A DNA stretch of 19,983 nt from JAWXBM01 sp034440115 (GCA_034440115.1 JAWXBM010000096.1:1-19983); one strand, 5' to 3'. Shown: positions 1-6,602, counted from the first letter of the stretch. Translations and numbers: made by a program. The notes: generated by a model not told the origin, from the sequence alone.

Positions 1-1
1 C

Positions 2-721
2 AGAGCGAATCGATTTCATATCCCTGGTGCTGTTTGGCATATCACCCATCGGTGTCATGGCAGGCAGTTTCTGCTTAAATTTGAGCGCGACCGCTTGCGC
101 TGGAAACATTGGTTATTCCAAGCCACCCAGCGGTACGATCTGTGTGTGCTCAATTACATTGCCACCAGCAATCACGTTCATTTGCTGGTTAAGGATACCG
201 GGCGAGCTGAAATTGCCAGCAGCATGCAACTGATTTCCGGAAGGACTGCCCAGGAATATAACCAGAGGAAATCGCGCAAGGGTGCGTTTTGGGAAGACCG
301 CTATTTCGCCACAGCGGTGAGCACGGATCGACACCTGATTCAGTGTTTGGTCTACCTCGACTTGAACATGGTCAGGGCAGGCGTTGTTAATCACCCGTCT
401 CAATGGAAAGTAAGCGGTTTCCACGAAATACAATCACCGCCGCAACGGTACAAAATCATAAATCATCAGGCCCTGCTCGAGCTGACAAACCAGAGTAATC
501 TTGAGGTGCTTCAAGCGGCCCACTTAAACTGGGTGACCCACTGTTTGCTCAATGAAAAACCCGTGCGTCAACCGCGTTGGACAGATTCAATTGCCGTCGG
601 GTCCGAAAATTTCATTCGTCAGGTGAAAGCTCAACTCAAAGCCCGGGCACTGTATCGAACAGTTACGAGTGGAGCGTCACAGACGTTTCAGATTCAGGAT
701 ATCAGCAGCTTAGAATCATGA
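2..721 (+). CDS. REP-associated (RAYT/IS200-like Y1) transposase, 5' end cut by window
   Basis: The frame is open from base 2 and gives 239 residues. The visible N-terminus reads RANRFHIPGAVWHITHRC, which is how this family begins just after Met-Ala, so only about two codons lie outside the window. The HUH metal motif is NHVHLLV (visible residues 57-63), and the candidate nucleophilic tyrosine lies in CLVYLDLNMVRAGVV, the family's YxxLNPVRAG-like segment. Family knowledge: these single-domain HUH nucleases act on hairpin-forming palindromic repeats (REP/BIME) and are usually single-copy, domesticated genes rather than selfish insertion sequences. Downstream lies a short repeat plus hairpin (798-841) that could be its DNA target. 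An ATG at 95 exists but would delete the conserved N-terminus. The family assignment is confident; activity is not shown. Confidence 0.9.
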   Translation, partial: RANRFHIPGAVWHITHRCHGRQFLLKFERDRLRWKHWLFQATQRYDLCVLNYIATSNHVHLLVKDTGRAEIASSMQLISGRTAQEYNQRKSRKGAFWEDRYFATAVSTDRHLIQCLVYLDLNMVRAGVVNHPSQWKVSGFHEIQSPPQRYKIINHQALLELTNQSNLEVLQAAHLNWVTHCLLNEKPVRQPRWTDSIAVGSENFIRQVKAQLKARALYRTVTSGASQTFQIQDISSLES

Positions 722-797
722 TTTTAGGCACGAAATGACGGGGCTAAGCCTCATAGAACCATATTATGGGAGCAATATTGCATAAATAACAAAGAGC

Positions 798-841
798 TAC
801 GCAGGTCCGACCCCTCCGACCCCTCCGACCCCTGCCGGGGT
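798..841. repeat. Tandem 9-bp repeat with hairpin downstream of the RAYT gene
   Basis: TCCGACCCC occurs three times head to tail at 806-832. The last copy runs into a small perfect hairpin: ACCCC (828-832), loop TGCC, GGGGT (837-841). The lead-in TACGCAGGTCCGACCCC (798-814) recurs with one mismatch at 6183-6199. RAYT enzymes recognise short palindromic hairpins next to their genes, so this may be a substrate or a dispersed repeat of that family. No T-tract follows on either strand, so an intrinsic terminator is less likely. Confidence 0.55.
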
Positions 842-900
842 ATTCCAAAACTCAATCGGTCGCCCACGGTATTAACTCGCTAACGCCTGTTCCTGAACCT

Positions 901-2094
901 TCATTCACCCAGCAACTCTCCAACCGCCTTGAATTCGTCAACCCGGTCGCATACGGCTTTGATCACCACCAGAATGGGCACACCCAGGAACAGACCCCAG
1001 ATGCCCCATAGCCAGCCCCAAGCCAGCACGCCGACAAATACAGCGACTGGATTCATGCGCGTGGAGCGACTGGTCAGCCAGGGTGTCAGCATGTAGGCTT
1101 CGCCGAAGTTGATAATCGTTGCGACACCGCCGATCAGCAGCGCCATCTCGAAACTGCCGAATTGAACAAATCCCGCCAACATCGCCGCTGCGGTGGCGGC
1201 AATACTGCCGATGTAGGGAATGAAGTTGAATACAAAAGCGACCACGCCCCAAACGGCAGCGTGATCGAGACCAATCCAAAGGAATGCCAGCCAGGTGCTA
1301 ATGCCTACCATCGAACTGGTGAACACTTGCACCAATAGGTAGCGTTGAATTTGCGAATCGATTTCATCCAGGGCGCGCAGCGTAATCTTCTTCTGGCTGA
1401 GAGTGGGTCCAGCCAACTTCACCATCTTGCGCCGAAAGTTGTCTCCCGAAGCCAGCAAAAAGAACGCGACAAAAAACACCGCGATCGCCTGTCCGAACGC
1501 CGCCGCAAGCCCGAGCGTACCGGGCAGCAAATAGTCTTTCACGTTGACCTTGGGCTGTTCAATCTGCACTTTGGTCACATCGCGGCCAGGCTGGGGGGCG
1601 TTAGTGCCCTCTGTTGCGGTGCGTTCGATGTCACTCGCTGCTTTTTGCACTTTTTCCATAGCGCCAGCGGGACCCCGCGTGGTTCGACTGTCAATACTAT
1701 GGCTCAGCTTTTGTGCCATTTCCGGCAGTGCTTCGATCAGATCAATGGCGTCGTCGCTGAGCGACCATGCCGTTGTGCCAACGCCGGCCACTATGCTGGT
1801 CAGGAGTATCAAAGCGGCCAAAGCACGAGGGATATGAAGTCGCACCATGTGATCGATCAGAGGGGTTAGGGCATAGCTGACCAGAATACCCATAACCAGC
1901 GGTACAAACACTTCGCCAGCCAACCGCAGAGCAGCCAGACTCAAGATGACCGCTATCACCAACAAAGAACCATTGCGTATGCTGACGGGCGATGGCAGGG
2001 TGACTCCCGATTCGTCGGGAAGTCGTGAATCCGCATCCGTAATAGCAGCAGTTTCACTTAAGCTGGCTGGTGGTAATTCATCTGGCGCAGACAT
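901..2094 (-). CDS. AI-2E family transporter (PerM/YhhT-like permease)
   Basis: A 397-residue polytopic inner-membrane protein. It has an N-terminal soluble stretch of about 40 residues, paired membrane segments near residues 42-110, a charged cytoplasmic or periplasmic insertion (about 130-190), then a cluster of hydrophobic helices to the C-terminus. The second half carries the family pattern FNFIPYIGSIAATAAAMLAG and the terminal region GLFLGVPILVVIKAV. Family members include the E. coli autoinducer-2 exporter TqsA, the sodium/proton antiporter-like YdgG/PerM group and many proteins of unknown substrate, so the substrate here cannot be named. The ATG lies 7 bases after the stop of the Crp/Fnr gene with no good Shine-Dalgarno, which points to translational coupling in one operon. 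Confidence 0.88.
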   Translation of the reverse strand: MSAPDELPPASLSETAAITDADSRLPDESGVTLPSPVSIRNGSLLVIAVILSLAALRLAGEVFVPLVMGILVSYALTPLIDHMVRLHIPRALAALILLTSIVAGVGTTAWSLSDDAIDLIEALPEMAQKLSHSIDSRTTRGPAGAMEKVQKAASDIERTATEGTNAPQPGRDVTKVQIEQPKVNVKDYLLPGTLGLAAAFGQAIAVFFVAFFLLASGDNFRRKMVKLAGPTLSQKKITLRALDEIDSQIQRYLLVQVFTSSMVGISTWLAFLWIGLDHAAVWGVVAFVFNFIPYIGSIAATAAAMLAGFVQFGSFEMALLIGGVATIINFGEAYMLTPWLTSRSTRMNPVAVFVGVLAWGWLWGIWGLFLGVPILVVIKAVCDRVDEFKAVGELLGE

Positions 2095-2101
2095 TGGGGG
2101 C

Positions 2102-2851
2102 CTAATGTATGTGCGAACCTACGGCAATCCTACCCTCGCAAGGGCTTGCCAGTTTCTTAGAGTATTGGGCTCTGGTCGCGGCATAGCATTCACAGGAGAC
2201 TGCTTCGAGCCCGAGTCGGTCGGTAACAGTGATTTTGCCGCGGGCATAGCGGATCAGTTTTTTGTCACGCAACACACCGGCAGCAATGGTGACGGCGCTT
2301 CTTTGTACGCCCAACATATCAGCCAGATACTGGTGAGTAAAATGAAAATAATCGGCGTGCGAGCGATCGTGCGCCATCAGTAACCAACGGGCCAGTCGCG
2401 CATCGACTTCGTGGAAACTATTGCACGCGGAAGACTGTGATTGTTGTTTCATAAAAACAAAAACATATCGGTTAAGTACCCGGACCAGGGCTGGGCTCTT
2501 TTCCAGCTCGTCTTTCAGATGGGGTAAAGTCATGCGCAAGGCAGTGCCGGAGCCTTGCACTTCGCCACGTAAAAGTGCGGTATCCATACCCAGCGCCAGC
2601 GTTGCGCCCAACATACCCTCACTGCCAATCATGGCCACTTCCAGGGCTGGGTGTTTGCCCACTACCGTCATCAGCGAAATGAAACCCGTCAGCGGAAAAT
2701 ACACGAAGGGGAAAACCTCGCCAGGTTCGCAAAGTACGGTGCCAAAGGTCAGATCAACCGGTTCACAGTTGTCCAGAAGTTGGCTGCGGTCCTTTTTCGG
2801 CAGGCACGCAATCAGGTGATTTACTACGGGTGAAATTGTAATGGACGACAC
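2102..2851 (-). CDS. Crp/Fnr family transcriptional regulator (GTG start)
   Basis: 249 residues with a cyclic-nucleotide-binding-like beta-barrel (about 30-130, including PLTGFISLMTVVGKHPALEVAMIGSEGMLG), a long dimer helix and a C-terminal winged helix whose recognition region is HQYLADMLGVQRSAVTIAAGVL. There is no N-terminal Fnr-type cysteine cluster and no canonical cAMP phosphate-binding signature, so the signal is unknown. The start is GTG at 2851, preceded by AGGAG with a 7-base spacer. An ATG two bases upstream (2853) is out of frame and hits a stop after eight codons. The gene lies 21 bases after the YqjK-position gene and 7 bases before the AI-2E gene, so it may regulate this membrane-protein operon. 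Homologues of this type often sit beside stress and envelope genes. Confidence 0.87.
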   Translation of the reverse strand: MSSITISPVVNHLIACLPKKDRSQLLDNCEPVDLTFGTVLCEPGEVFPFVYFPLTGFISLMTVVGKHPALEVAMIGSEGMLGATLALGMDTALLRGEVQGSGTALRMTLPHLKDELEKSPALVRVLNRYVFVFMKQQSQSSACNSFHEVDARLARWLLMAHDRSHADYFHFTHQYLADMLGVQRSAVTIAAGVLRDKKLIRYARGKITVTDRLGLEAVSCECYAATRAQYSKKLASPCEGRIAVGSHIH

Positions 2852-2872
2852 ATCCTTTCTCCTGTGGCAAGT

Positions 2873-3217
2873 TTATTCAGCATTGTCAGTGAAACCATTC
2901 ACTGCTGAAGGTGCAACGGGTGCTAATGAACGCAGCAATTGGATGCAGGAATTCGTTGTATTGAGCAGACCAAGAATGGACCAACCACGGTGATGATTGG
3001 CCTGCTCAAGCGCTACGCCAACGCCCACCGCTGACAGCAGCACGCCAGGCGAAGTCATCTTTGCTGAAAACTTTCGGTTAAATTCATGCGCCGCCGAGCG
3101 CAGCCGTTGGCGGCGCAATATGAGCTGCTTTTCCAGATTTTCGGCTTCACTGCTTAACGCGCGTGAACCACCCGATGCAAATCCCGGTACAGACCCAGGT
3201 ACAGGCAATTTGCTCAT
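2873..3217 (-). CDS. Small membrane-associated protein in the YqjK position
   Basis: 114 residues with no confident domain. A basic amphipathic or coiled-coil stretch (AENLEKQLILRRQRLRSAA, about 26-44) is followed by a short hydrophobic segment (PGVLLSAVGVGVALEQ, about 57-72) and a second weakly hydrophobic region. It overlaps the upstream YqjE-like gene by four bases (ATGA at 3214-3217), so translation is coupled. In E. coli the gene after yqjD-yqjE is yqjK, also a short, basic, helical protein with one hydrophobic segment. Position and character match, but I see little direct sequence identity, so the YqjK label is positional. Probably inner-membrane associated. Confidence 0.7.
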   Translation of the reverse strand: MSKLPVPGSVPGFASGGSRALSSEAENLEKQLILRRQRLRSAAHEFNRKFSAKMTSPGVLLSAVGVGVALEQANHHRGWSILGLLNTTNSCIQLLRSLAPVAPSAVNGFTDNAE

Positions 3218-3633
3218 TCTGTGCTCCGGCCAGTCGCTTCTTTATCCATCGGCAATAAAGCGCGCAGCGAAGCCGGAAAGCCCAGATTGCGGGACCAATA
3301 GCGAATATTCCTCGCCAGCAGTACGGCAAGAACAGCGGTCAGTATGGCTATCAGTAGCAGAGCGATCGCGGGCTGGAGACCCGCACTGATTAAGCCCAGC
3401 ACCGCTGCAGTCATTAACAACGCCCACGCCATCACCAGCAAAAGGCTGATGGCGAATGCAGCCGAAATCATGTTCGTCAGGCTGTGGGCTGCCAGTCGCA
3501 ACTCCACTGCTGCCAGTTGTAACTGATCGTGCACCAGGCCCCGCAGCTCTCGCTGCAGAGCGCTCAAGTCCTCCAGCGGGCTAATTCCGTCAGCAGCACA
3601 TTCAGAACCCGCTGTTGGTTTTGCTTCATTCAT
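3214..3633 (-). CDS. YqjE-like phage-holin-family (holin superfamily III) membrane protein
   Basis: 139 residues. An acidic to neutral N-terminus leads into an amphipathic helix (LSALQRELRGLVHDQLQLAAVELRL, about 23-47), then two strong membrane spans (about 54-78 and 86-106) separated by a short turn, and a basic cytoplasmic tail (RNIRYWSRN). This hairpin layout is typical of the YqjE/putative actinobacterial holin-X family. These proteins are annotated as holin-like from topology only; in proteobacteria they accompany YqjD, a stationary-phase ribosome-tethering membrane protein, and are not phage lysis genes. The gene follows the YqjD-like gene by 29 bases and overlaps the next gene by ATGA. 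Confidence 0.8.
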   Translation of the reverse strand: MNEAKPTAGSECAADGISPLEDLSALQRELRGLVHDQLQLAAVELRLAAHSLTNMISAAFAISLLLVMAWALLMTAAVLGLISAGLQPAIALLLIAILTAVLAVLLARNIRYWSRNLGFPASLRALLPMDKEATGRSTE

Positions 3634-3662
3634 CTGCTATTGCAGGTGCTGGAGCCGGTTCG

Positions 3663-4013
3663 TTAGCGGCTGGAGAAGAGGCGGCTGAGAAGGTAGCCTG
3701 TGGCCACGGCCACTCCCAGCGAAGCTACGGGATGATCGTGCACGTAGCTTTCGGCCAGCGCGATCATTTTCTTGCCACTGTCATTCAGTTTATCCCCTTT
3801 GTTGCCTATTGCACCGGCAGCATGATTGGCTGTAACGCTGGCGTGGTCGACCGCGACATGAGCGCTGGAAACCATGTGGTCAAGTGCGGGACGCGCAGCT
3901 TCGGAGAAGGAATCGATGGTGTTATGTGCGGCTTTGGCCGCAGTGACAACGCCGCCTTCCAGTGTGTGTTGAACATTGCCGCCATTGGGGCTGTTGAATT
4001 TTGAGCTCTTCAT
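3663..4013 (-). CDS. YqjD/ElaB-like DUF883 protein, C-tail anchored
   Basis: 116 residues: a polar, Ala/His-rich helical body with repeated HA/DHA heptad-like spacing (about 17-75), then a C-terminal membrane anchor DHPVASLGVAVATGYLLSRLF ending in SSR. The phrase DHPVASLGVAVATGYLLSRL is the diagnostic end of the DUF883 (YqjD/ElaB/YgaM) family. Known members in E. coli are RpoS-controlled inner-membrane proteins; YqjD binds 70S/100S ribosomes in stationary phase. The start is ATG at 4013 with CAGGAT upstream. As the first gene of the YqjD-YqjE-YqjK-like block it is separated from the DUF3096 gene by 199 bases that contain a hairpin, so it probably has its own promoter. Confidence 0.85.
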   Translation of the reverse strand: MKSSKFNSPNGGNVQHTLEGGVVTAAKAAHNTIDSFSEAARPALDHMVSSAHVAVDHASVTANHAAGAIGNKGDKLNDSGKKMIALAESYVHDHPVASLGVAVATGYLLSRLFSSR

Positions 4014-4156
4014 GAAGATTTATCCTGTTGTTGAGGTTTTGGGGTTTGGCAGGCGCAAGCCCAAAACCAGGTGGGGCATTGGCGCCTGTTTCGTTCAGTA
4101 TTAGGATACTGCAACCGCTGACAGCGGTCGGTGCGCTGGAGCACTAAAGGAATTCA

Positions 4157-4202
4157 GCCCGGTTGCAAACTGACGATAGAAGCTGTGTTTGCGGTACCGG
4201 GC
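4157..4202 (-). terminator. Long inverted repeat after the DUF3096 gene
   Basis: The arms GCCCGGTTGCAAAC (4157-4170) and GTTTGCGGTACCGGGC (4187-4202) are complementary apart from a two-base bulge and enclose a 16-base loop. It begins 10 bases past the DUF3096 stop on the minus strand, where a terminator or 3' stabilising stem would be expected. No uridine run follows (the minus strand continues TGAATTCCTTTAG), so factor-independent termination is uncertain. It could instead be a processing stem or a protein site upstream of the YqjD-like gene. Confidence 0.45.
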
Positions 4203-4212
4203 CTGACGCACA

Positions 4213-4365
4213 TTAGAATCTCAGATCGTTGGCGCCGAACAAACCGATAAGCCCGATAACAATCAGATATATGGCGACAATAAGGTTGAGCAGCTTGGGC
4301 CTGATCAGAATCAGGATTCCAGCGGCCAGAGAAACCAGTGGTGTAAGACCGAGTTGAATGTTCAT
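4213..4365 (-). CDS. DUF3096 small membrane protein (50 aa)
   Basis: A 50-residue protein beginning MNIQLGLTPLVSLAAG and ending NDLRF, with two hydrophobic helices (about 6-21 and 26-44) joined by IRPKLLN. The motif L(V/T)xGILILIxPxLLNxIVAxYLIxxGxxGL is characteristic of DUF3096. No biochemical role is known; such genes cluster with envelope-stress proteins. The ATG at 4365 has AAGGAA upstream, and the gene follows the other micro-protein by 40 bases, probably in one transcript. Codon pattern and intact family motif make it a real gene despite its size. Confidence 0.85.
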   Translation of the reverse strand: MNIQLGLTPLVSLAAGILILIRPKLLNLIVAIYLIVIGLIGLFGANDLRF

Positions 4366-4405
4366 TTGCTGAAAGTTCCTTATTTGGAAAAGCTTGTTGG
4401 CGTAA

Positions 4406-4579
4406 TTATTCTGCAGTGTCCTTTTGCCGGGTCGCTGTTACACCATGCACGATGGCAATTCCGACCAGGCAGAGCACGCCGACGCCAATCCACTGCGGCG
4501 GGACGTTGAGCATGTTGGCGGCGATGGCTGCACCGCCGATGAAAACACAGTAGCCTACGATATAGATCCAGAAAGACAT
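4406..4579 (-). CDS. Two-helix small membrane protein (57 aa), unknown
   Basis: A 57-residue reading frame starting MSFWIYIVGYCVFIGGAAIA. The first hydrophobic helix spans about 3-21; a loop MLNVPPQW precedes a second helix WIGVGVLCLVGIAIVHGV (30-47) and a polar tail TATRQKDTAE. A good Shine-Dalgarno (CGGAG, 11 bases before the ATG) supports translation. I do not recognise a named family. It heads the minus-strand cluster, with DUF3096 40 bases downstream, so it is probably an inner-membrane micro-protein sharing that transcript. The 110 bases between it and the IS element (4580-4689) should hold the promoter, but I see no convincing -35/-10 pair. Confidence 0.65.
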   Translation of the reverse strand: MSFWIYIVGYCVFIGGAAIAANMLNVPPQWIGVGVLCLVGIAIVHGVTATRQKDTAE

Positions 4580-4750
4580 GTTTACTCACTCCGGGAGATT
4601 AGTCTCGATTAAAAATGGCCGATGCTAGACGAGTAGCACGATACAACCGCCACTGGGTCTGGTCTGTGCTGCAGCGCACAAATCTGGCGTGGTCCAATAG
4701 ATCTGTACAACCCAGTTAAGGGACACTACCCCTAACTGGAGATCGAAAGA

Positions 4751-5068
4751 ATGGTTACAAGAAAGAAGTACTCAAAGGAATTCAAGCTGGACGCCATCAG
4801 TCTGGTGCGGGATCAGGGTTACACAAGGAGAGAAGCTGCAAGCAGCCTCGGTATCGATGCCACTATGCTGGGCCGGTGGGTCAATGAAAGGCAGACAGAT
4901 GATGGCCAGGCTTTCCGGGGCACCGGCAAGTTAATGCCAGAGCAGGAGGAAATCCGAAAGCTAAAGGTGCAGGTGAAGCGGCTGGAAATGGAGAAAGACA
5001 TCCTAAAAAAGCGACGGTCTTCTTTGCCAGAGAAACACGGTGACATACGTGTTTATTGCCCGGCATAA
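4751..5068 (+). CDS. IS3-family OrfA (HTH protein), C-terminus out of frame
   Basis: 105 residues. An N-terminal HTH_Tnp_1 domain (KKYSKEFKLDAISLVRDQGY, then REAASSLGIDATMLGRWV) binds the IS ends, and a leucine-zipper helix (EIRKLKVQVKRLEMEKDILKK, 75-95) mediates multimerisation. The usual ending of this family, ILKKATVFFAR..., is present but in the -1 frame: after AAAAAAG at 5005-5011 the annotated frame reads RRSSLPEKH... to a stop at 5068, while the frame one base back reads ATVFFARETR and stops at TGA 5041-5043. Either one base was lost here or the product needs the -1 slip. A4751TG has an upstream purine-rich site (GGAGATCGAAAGA). Confidence 0.82.
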   Translation: MVTRKKYSKEFKLDAISLVRDQGYTRREAASSLGIDATMLGRWVNERQTDDGQAFRGTGKLMPEQEEIRKLKVQVKRLEMEKDILKKRRSSLPEKHGDIRVYCPA

Positions 5069-5918
5069 GAAGACCTGGCCTGGTGGCCTGATGTGTCAGC
5101 TATTGGGTGTTACTCGCAGTGGTTACTATGGTTATCAGCGGCGCAATGAAGGCAAAACGGATAATCCGTATCATCGGGAACGGCTGGAAGCGGTGCGCGA
5201 TATCGCACGGGCGAGCGACGACAGCTACGGCAGTAGACGGATGAAAAAGGCGCTGAATACCCTGAGTTATCCGGTCAGCCGCAATAAGGCCAGGAAGTTG
5301 ATGAAAGCGGCTGGAGTGCAGGTGAAGCACCGGAAAAAATACAAGGTCACGACGAATAGTAACCACAAGCAGCCGATTTTTGACAACGTATTGGGCCGAC
5401 GATTCGATGTTGAGCAACCAGACCAGGTGTATGTGGGAGACATCACGTACCTTTGGACCCAGGAGGGCTGGCTGTATCTGGCGGTTGTCATTGATCTGTT
5501 TTCGAGAAAGGTCGTGGGCTGGAGTATCGGATCACGGATGAAAGCCCGGTTGGTGACCGATGCATTGAGAATGGCCCTCTGGCAACGAAGACCCAAGGCC
5601 GGCCTGGTCGTTCATTCAGATCGCGGCTCGCAATATGCCAGTAAAGCTTACAGGCAACTGCTGAAGGCCTATGGCTTCGTTGGCAGCATGAGCAGGAAAG
5701 GTGACTGCTGGGATAACGCAGTAGCGGAGAGCTTCTTCGGGAGTTTGAAGCAGGAGCGAGTGCAATGGCGCCATTACCAGACATGGCTCGAAGCGCAGCA
5801 GGATGTCTTGGACTACATAACGATGTTTTACAACAGCTATCGACTGCATTCATATCTGGGGTACGTCAGCCCCAATCAATATGAGGCAGGGATGGTTGAA
5901 CTAAAGAAAGCCGCTTAA
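5040..5918 (+). CDS. IS3-family OrfB (DDE transposase/integrase)
   Basis: 292 residues from a GTG that overlaps the TGA of the -1 orfA frame (GTGA at 5040-5043). An N-terminal HTH_21 region (GYYGYQRR ... YGSRRMKKAL) precedes the rve integrase core. The catalytic DDE triad is visible: first Asp in VYVGDITYL, second Asp in VVHSDRGSQYAS, Glu in DNAVAESFFGSLKQE. The C-terminal motif YNSYRLHSYLGYVSPNQYE is typical of the family. In IS3 elements the active enzyme is an OrfAB fusion made by a -1 ribosomal shift at an A-rich site; here that route is disturbed (see the orfA entry), so transposition competence is uncertain although orfB itself is intact. Confidence 0.9.
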   Translation: MTYVFIARHKKTWPGGLMCQLLGVTRSGYYGYQRRNEGKTDNPYHRERLEAVRDIARASDDSYGSRRMKKALNTLSYPVSRNKARKLMKAAGVQVKHRKKYKVTTNSNHKQPIFDNVLGRRFDVEQPDQVYVGDITYLWTQEGWLYLAVVIDLFSRKVVGWSIGSRMKARLVTDALRMALWQRRPKAGLVVHSDRGSQYASKAYRQLLKAYGFVGSMSRKGDCWDNAVAESFFGSLKQERVQWRHYQTWLEAQQDVLDYITMFYNSYRLHSYLGYVSPNQYEAGMVELKKAA

Positions 5919-5992
5919 CTGGGTTGTAAAGAAATGCTGGACCACGTCAATCCCATTAGGCGAGAATCAAGCGCCGCTAGAGGTTACTACAT

Positions 5993-6133
5993 ATGAAAGG
6001 ACCGTTGTCGTTAACGTTGGCACATTCGCAAAACTCTTTAAGATTGCGAATGGTTACAGTGGCCTTGTTGTTTGGTTTAGCTTTATTGGAAGTATTCTAT
6101 TTTTCTTTTGGAAGTATTGTGTACCCAGAATAA
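5993..6133 (+). CDS. Possible 46-aa single-span membrane peptide, unrecognised
   Basis: ATG at 5993 is preceded by TAGAGG with a 9-base spacer. The product has a basic start (LRLRM at 17-20) and one strong hydrophobic stretch, VTVALLFGLALLEVFYFSF (21-39). I do not recognise it. It lies in the gene-poor stretch between the IS right end and the toxin-antitoxin pair and may be a remnant. The rest of 5945-6383 shows no conserved coding: a second weak ORF (6108-6317) is discussed under rejected items, and the promoter/operator of the TA pair occupies the last 60 bases. Confidence 0.3.
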   Translation: MKGPLSLTLAHSQNSLRLRMVTVALLFGLALLEVFYFSFGSIVYPE

Positions 6134-6182
6134 GGAAGATTCGAAAATTCTGGTAAGAGCTATGCAAATTCCGCTTCGGCAT

Positions 6183-6199
6183 TACGCAGGTCCGCCCCC
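6183..6199 (+). repeat. Second copy of the RAYT-linked motif
   Basis: TACGCAGGTCCGCCCCC differs by one base from TACGCAGGTCCGACCCC at 798-814 beside the transposase gene. Both copies are on the plus strand, 5.4 kb apart, in non-coding DNA. It lacks the tandem units and the hairpin of the first copy. Confidence 0.4.
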
Positions 6200-6317
6200 A
6201 ATGATAGGATTGATCCCCGCATTCGAGTCCATTTTCAAGGCTTACGGTGTGCCATTTCATTCAGACGATTTAATACCCAACAACACTACATTTAATGAAG
6301 GCCAGCCAACAAGCTGA

Positions 6318-6361
6318 ATCTTTACTTTAGACAAATGGTAAAGAATTTGATATCTTTACCA
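6318..6361 (+). promoter_or_regulatory. Promoter and palindromic operator of the AbrB/PIN module
   Basis: A sigma-70-like promoter reads TAGACA (6328-6333), 17-base spacer, TATCTT (6351-6356). A perfect inverted repeat TGGTAAAG (6336-6343) / CTTTACCA (6354-6361) with a 10-base centre lies over the spacer and the -10 box. A third half-site, ATCTTTAC (6318-6325), repeats the right arm (6352-6359) exactly at 34 bases. The ATG of the antitoxin is at 6384. This layout fits autorepression by the antitoxin or the toxin-antitoxin complex, the known control mode of such modules. Confidence 0.7.
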
Positions 6362-6383
6362 AACGCCAAAAGCAACGAGATAC

Positions 6384-6602
6384 ATGATGCCTAAAGTTAG
6401 TGCAAAAAGACAAATTACGCTCCCGGTTAGCCAATGTGATGCACTGGGAATTCAGCCAGGTGATGAAGTCGAGAGCTTCGTCGCAGATGGGCAATTGACC
6501 ATTGTTAAAAAATCCAGGGGTGTCGCTAAAGGCTTGCTGAAAGGCATTAGTTCCAAATCGGCGATGACCGATGAGGCTTCAAGACAGAGTGCGATTTCTT
6601 GA
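6384..6602 (+). CDS. AbrB/MazE-family (SpoVT-AbrB fold) antitoxin
   Basis: 72 residues. The N-terminal half (MPKVSAKRQITLP ... ALGIQPGDEVESFVADGQLTIVKK) is a complete swapped-hairpin AbrB DNA-binding domain; the C-terminal tail (about 45-72, Lys/Ser-rich, GLLKGISSKSAMTDEASRQ) would be the disordered toxin-neutralising part. A second ATG follows immediately (6387), so the exact start could be either. Its stop overlaps the TTG start of the PIN gene (TTGA, 6599-6602), the classic antitoxin-first, coupled arrangement. It is expected to neutralise the toxin and repress its own promoter through the palindrome at 6336-6361. Confidence 0.87.
   Translation: MMPKVSAKRQITLPVSQCDALGIQPGDEVESFVADGQLTIVKKSRGVAKGLLKGISSKSAMTDEASRQSAIS

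Larger units (their letters stand above)
4690..5944 (+). mobile_element. IS3-family insertion sequence, complete with both ends
   Basis: 1255 bases starting TGGTCCA and ending TGGACCA, the TG...CA ends expected of IS3 elements. The terminal inverted repeats are imperfect: TGGTCCA at both tips, about nine mostly mismatched bases, then a perfect 15-base inner arm TACAACCCAGTTAAG (4706-4720, complement at 5914-5928). The right arm overlaps the stop codon of orfB. Two overlapping ORFs (HTH-type orfA, DDE integrase orfB) fill the interior. No 3-4 base target duplication is evident (left flank ...GCG, right flank CGT...; only CG is shared). It separates the minus-strand envelope cluster from the toxin-antitoxin pair. 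Confidence 0.9.

Noticed and set aside
806..832. Possible start of a CRISPR-like or satellite array
   Set aside because: Only three 9-base units with no spacers; no cas genes in the window.
2849..2853. ATG at 2853 as the start of the Crp/Fnr gene
   Set aside because: It is out of frame and reaches a stop after eight codons; GTG at 2851 keeps the conserved frame.
3214..3633. Prophage holin
   Set aside because: The holin-like topology belongs to the YqjE family here; no other phage gene is nearby and the YqjD neighbour explains it.
6108..6317. 69-codon ORF (TTG start; internal ATG at 6162 gives 52 aa) between the IS and the toxin-antitoxin pair
   Set aside because: No ribosome site at the TTG, only a weak one at 6162, no recognisable family, and it contains the dispersed repeat at 6183-6199; treated as probable noise or a remnant.
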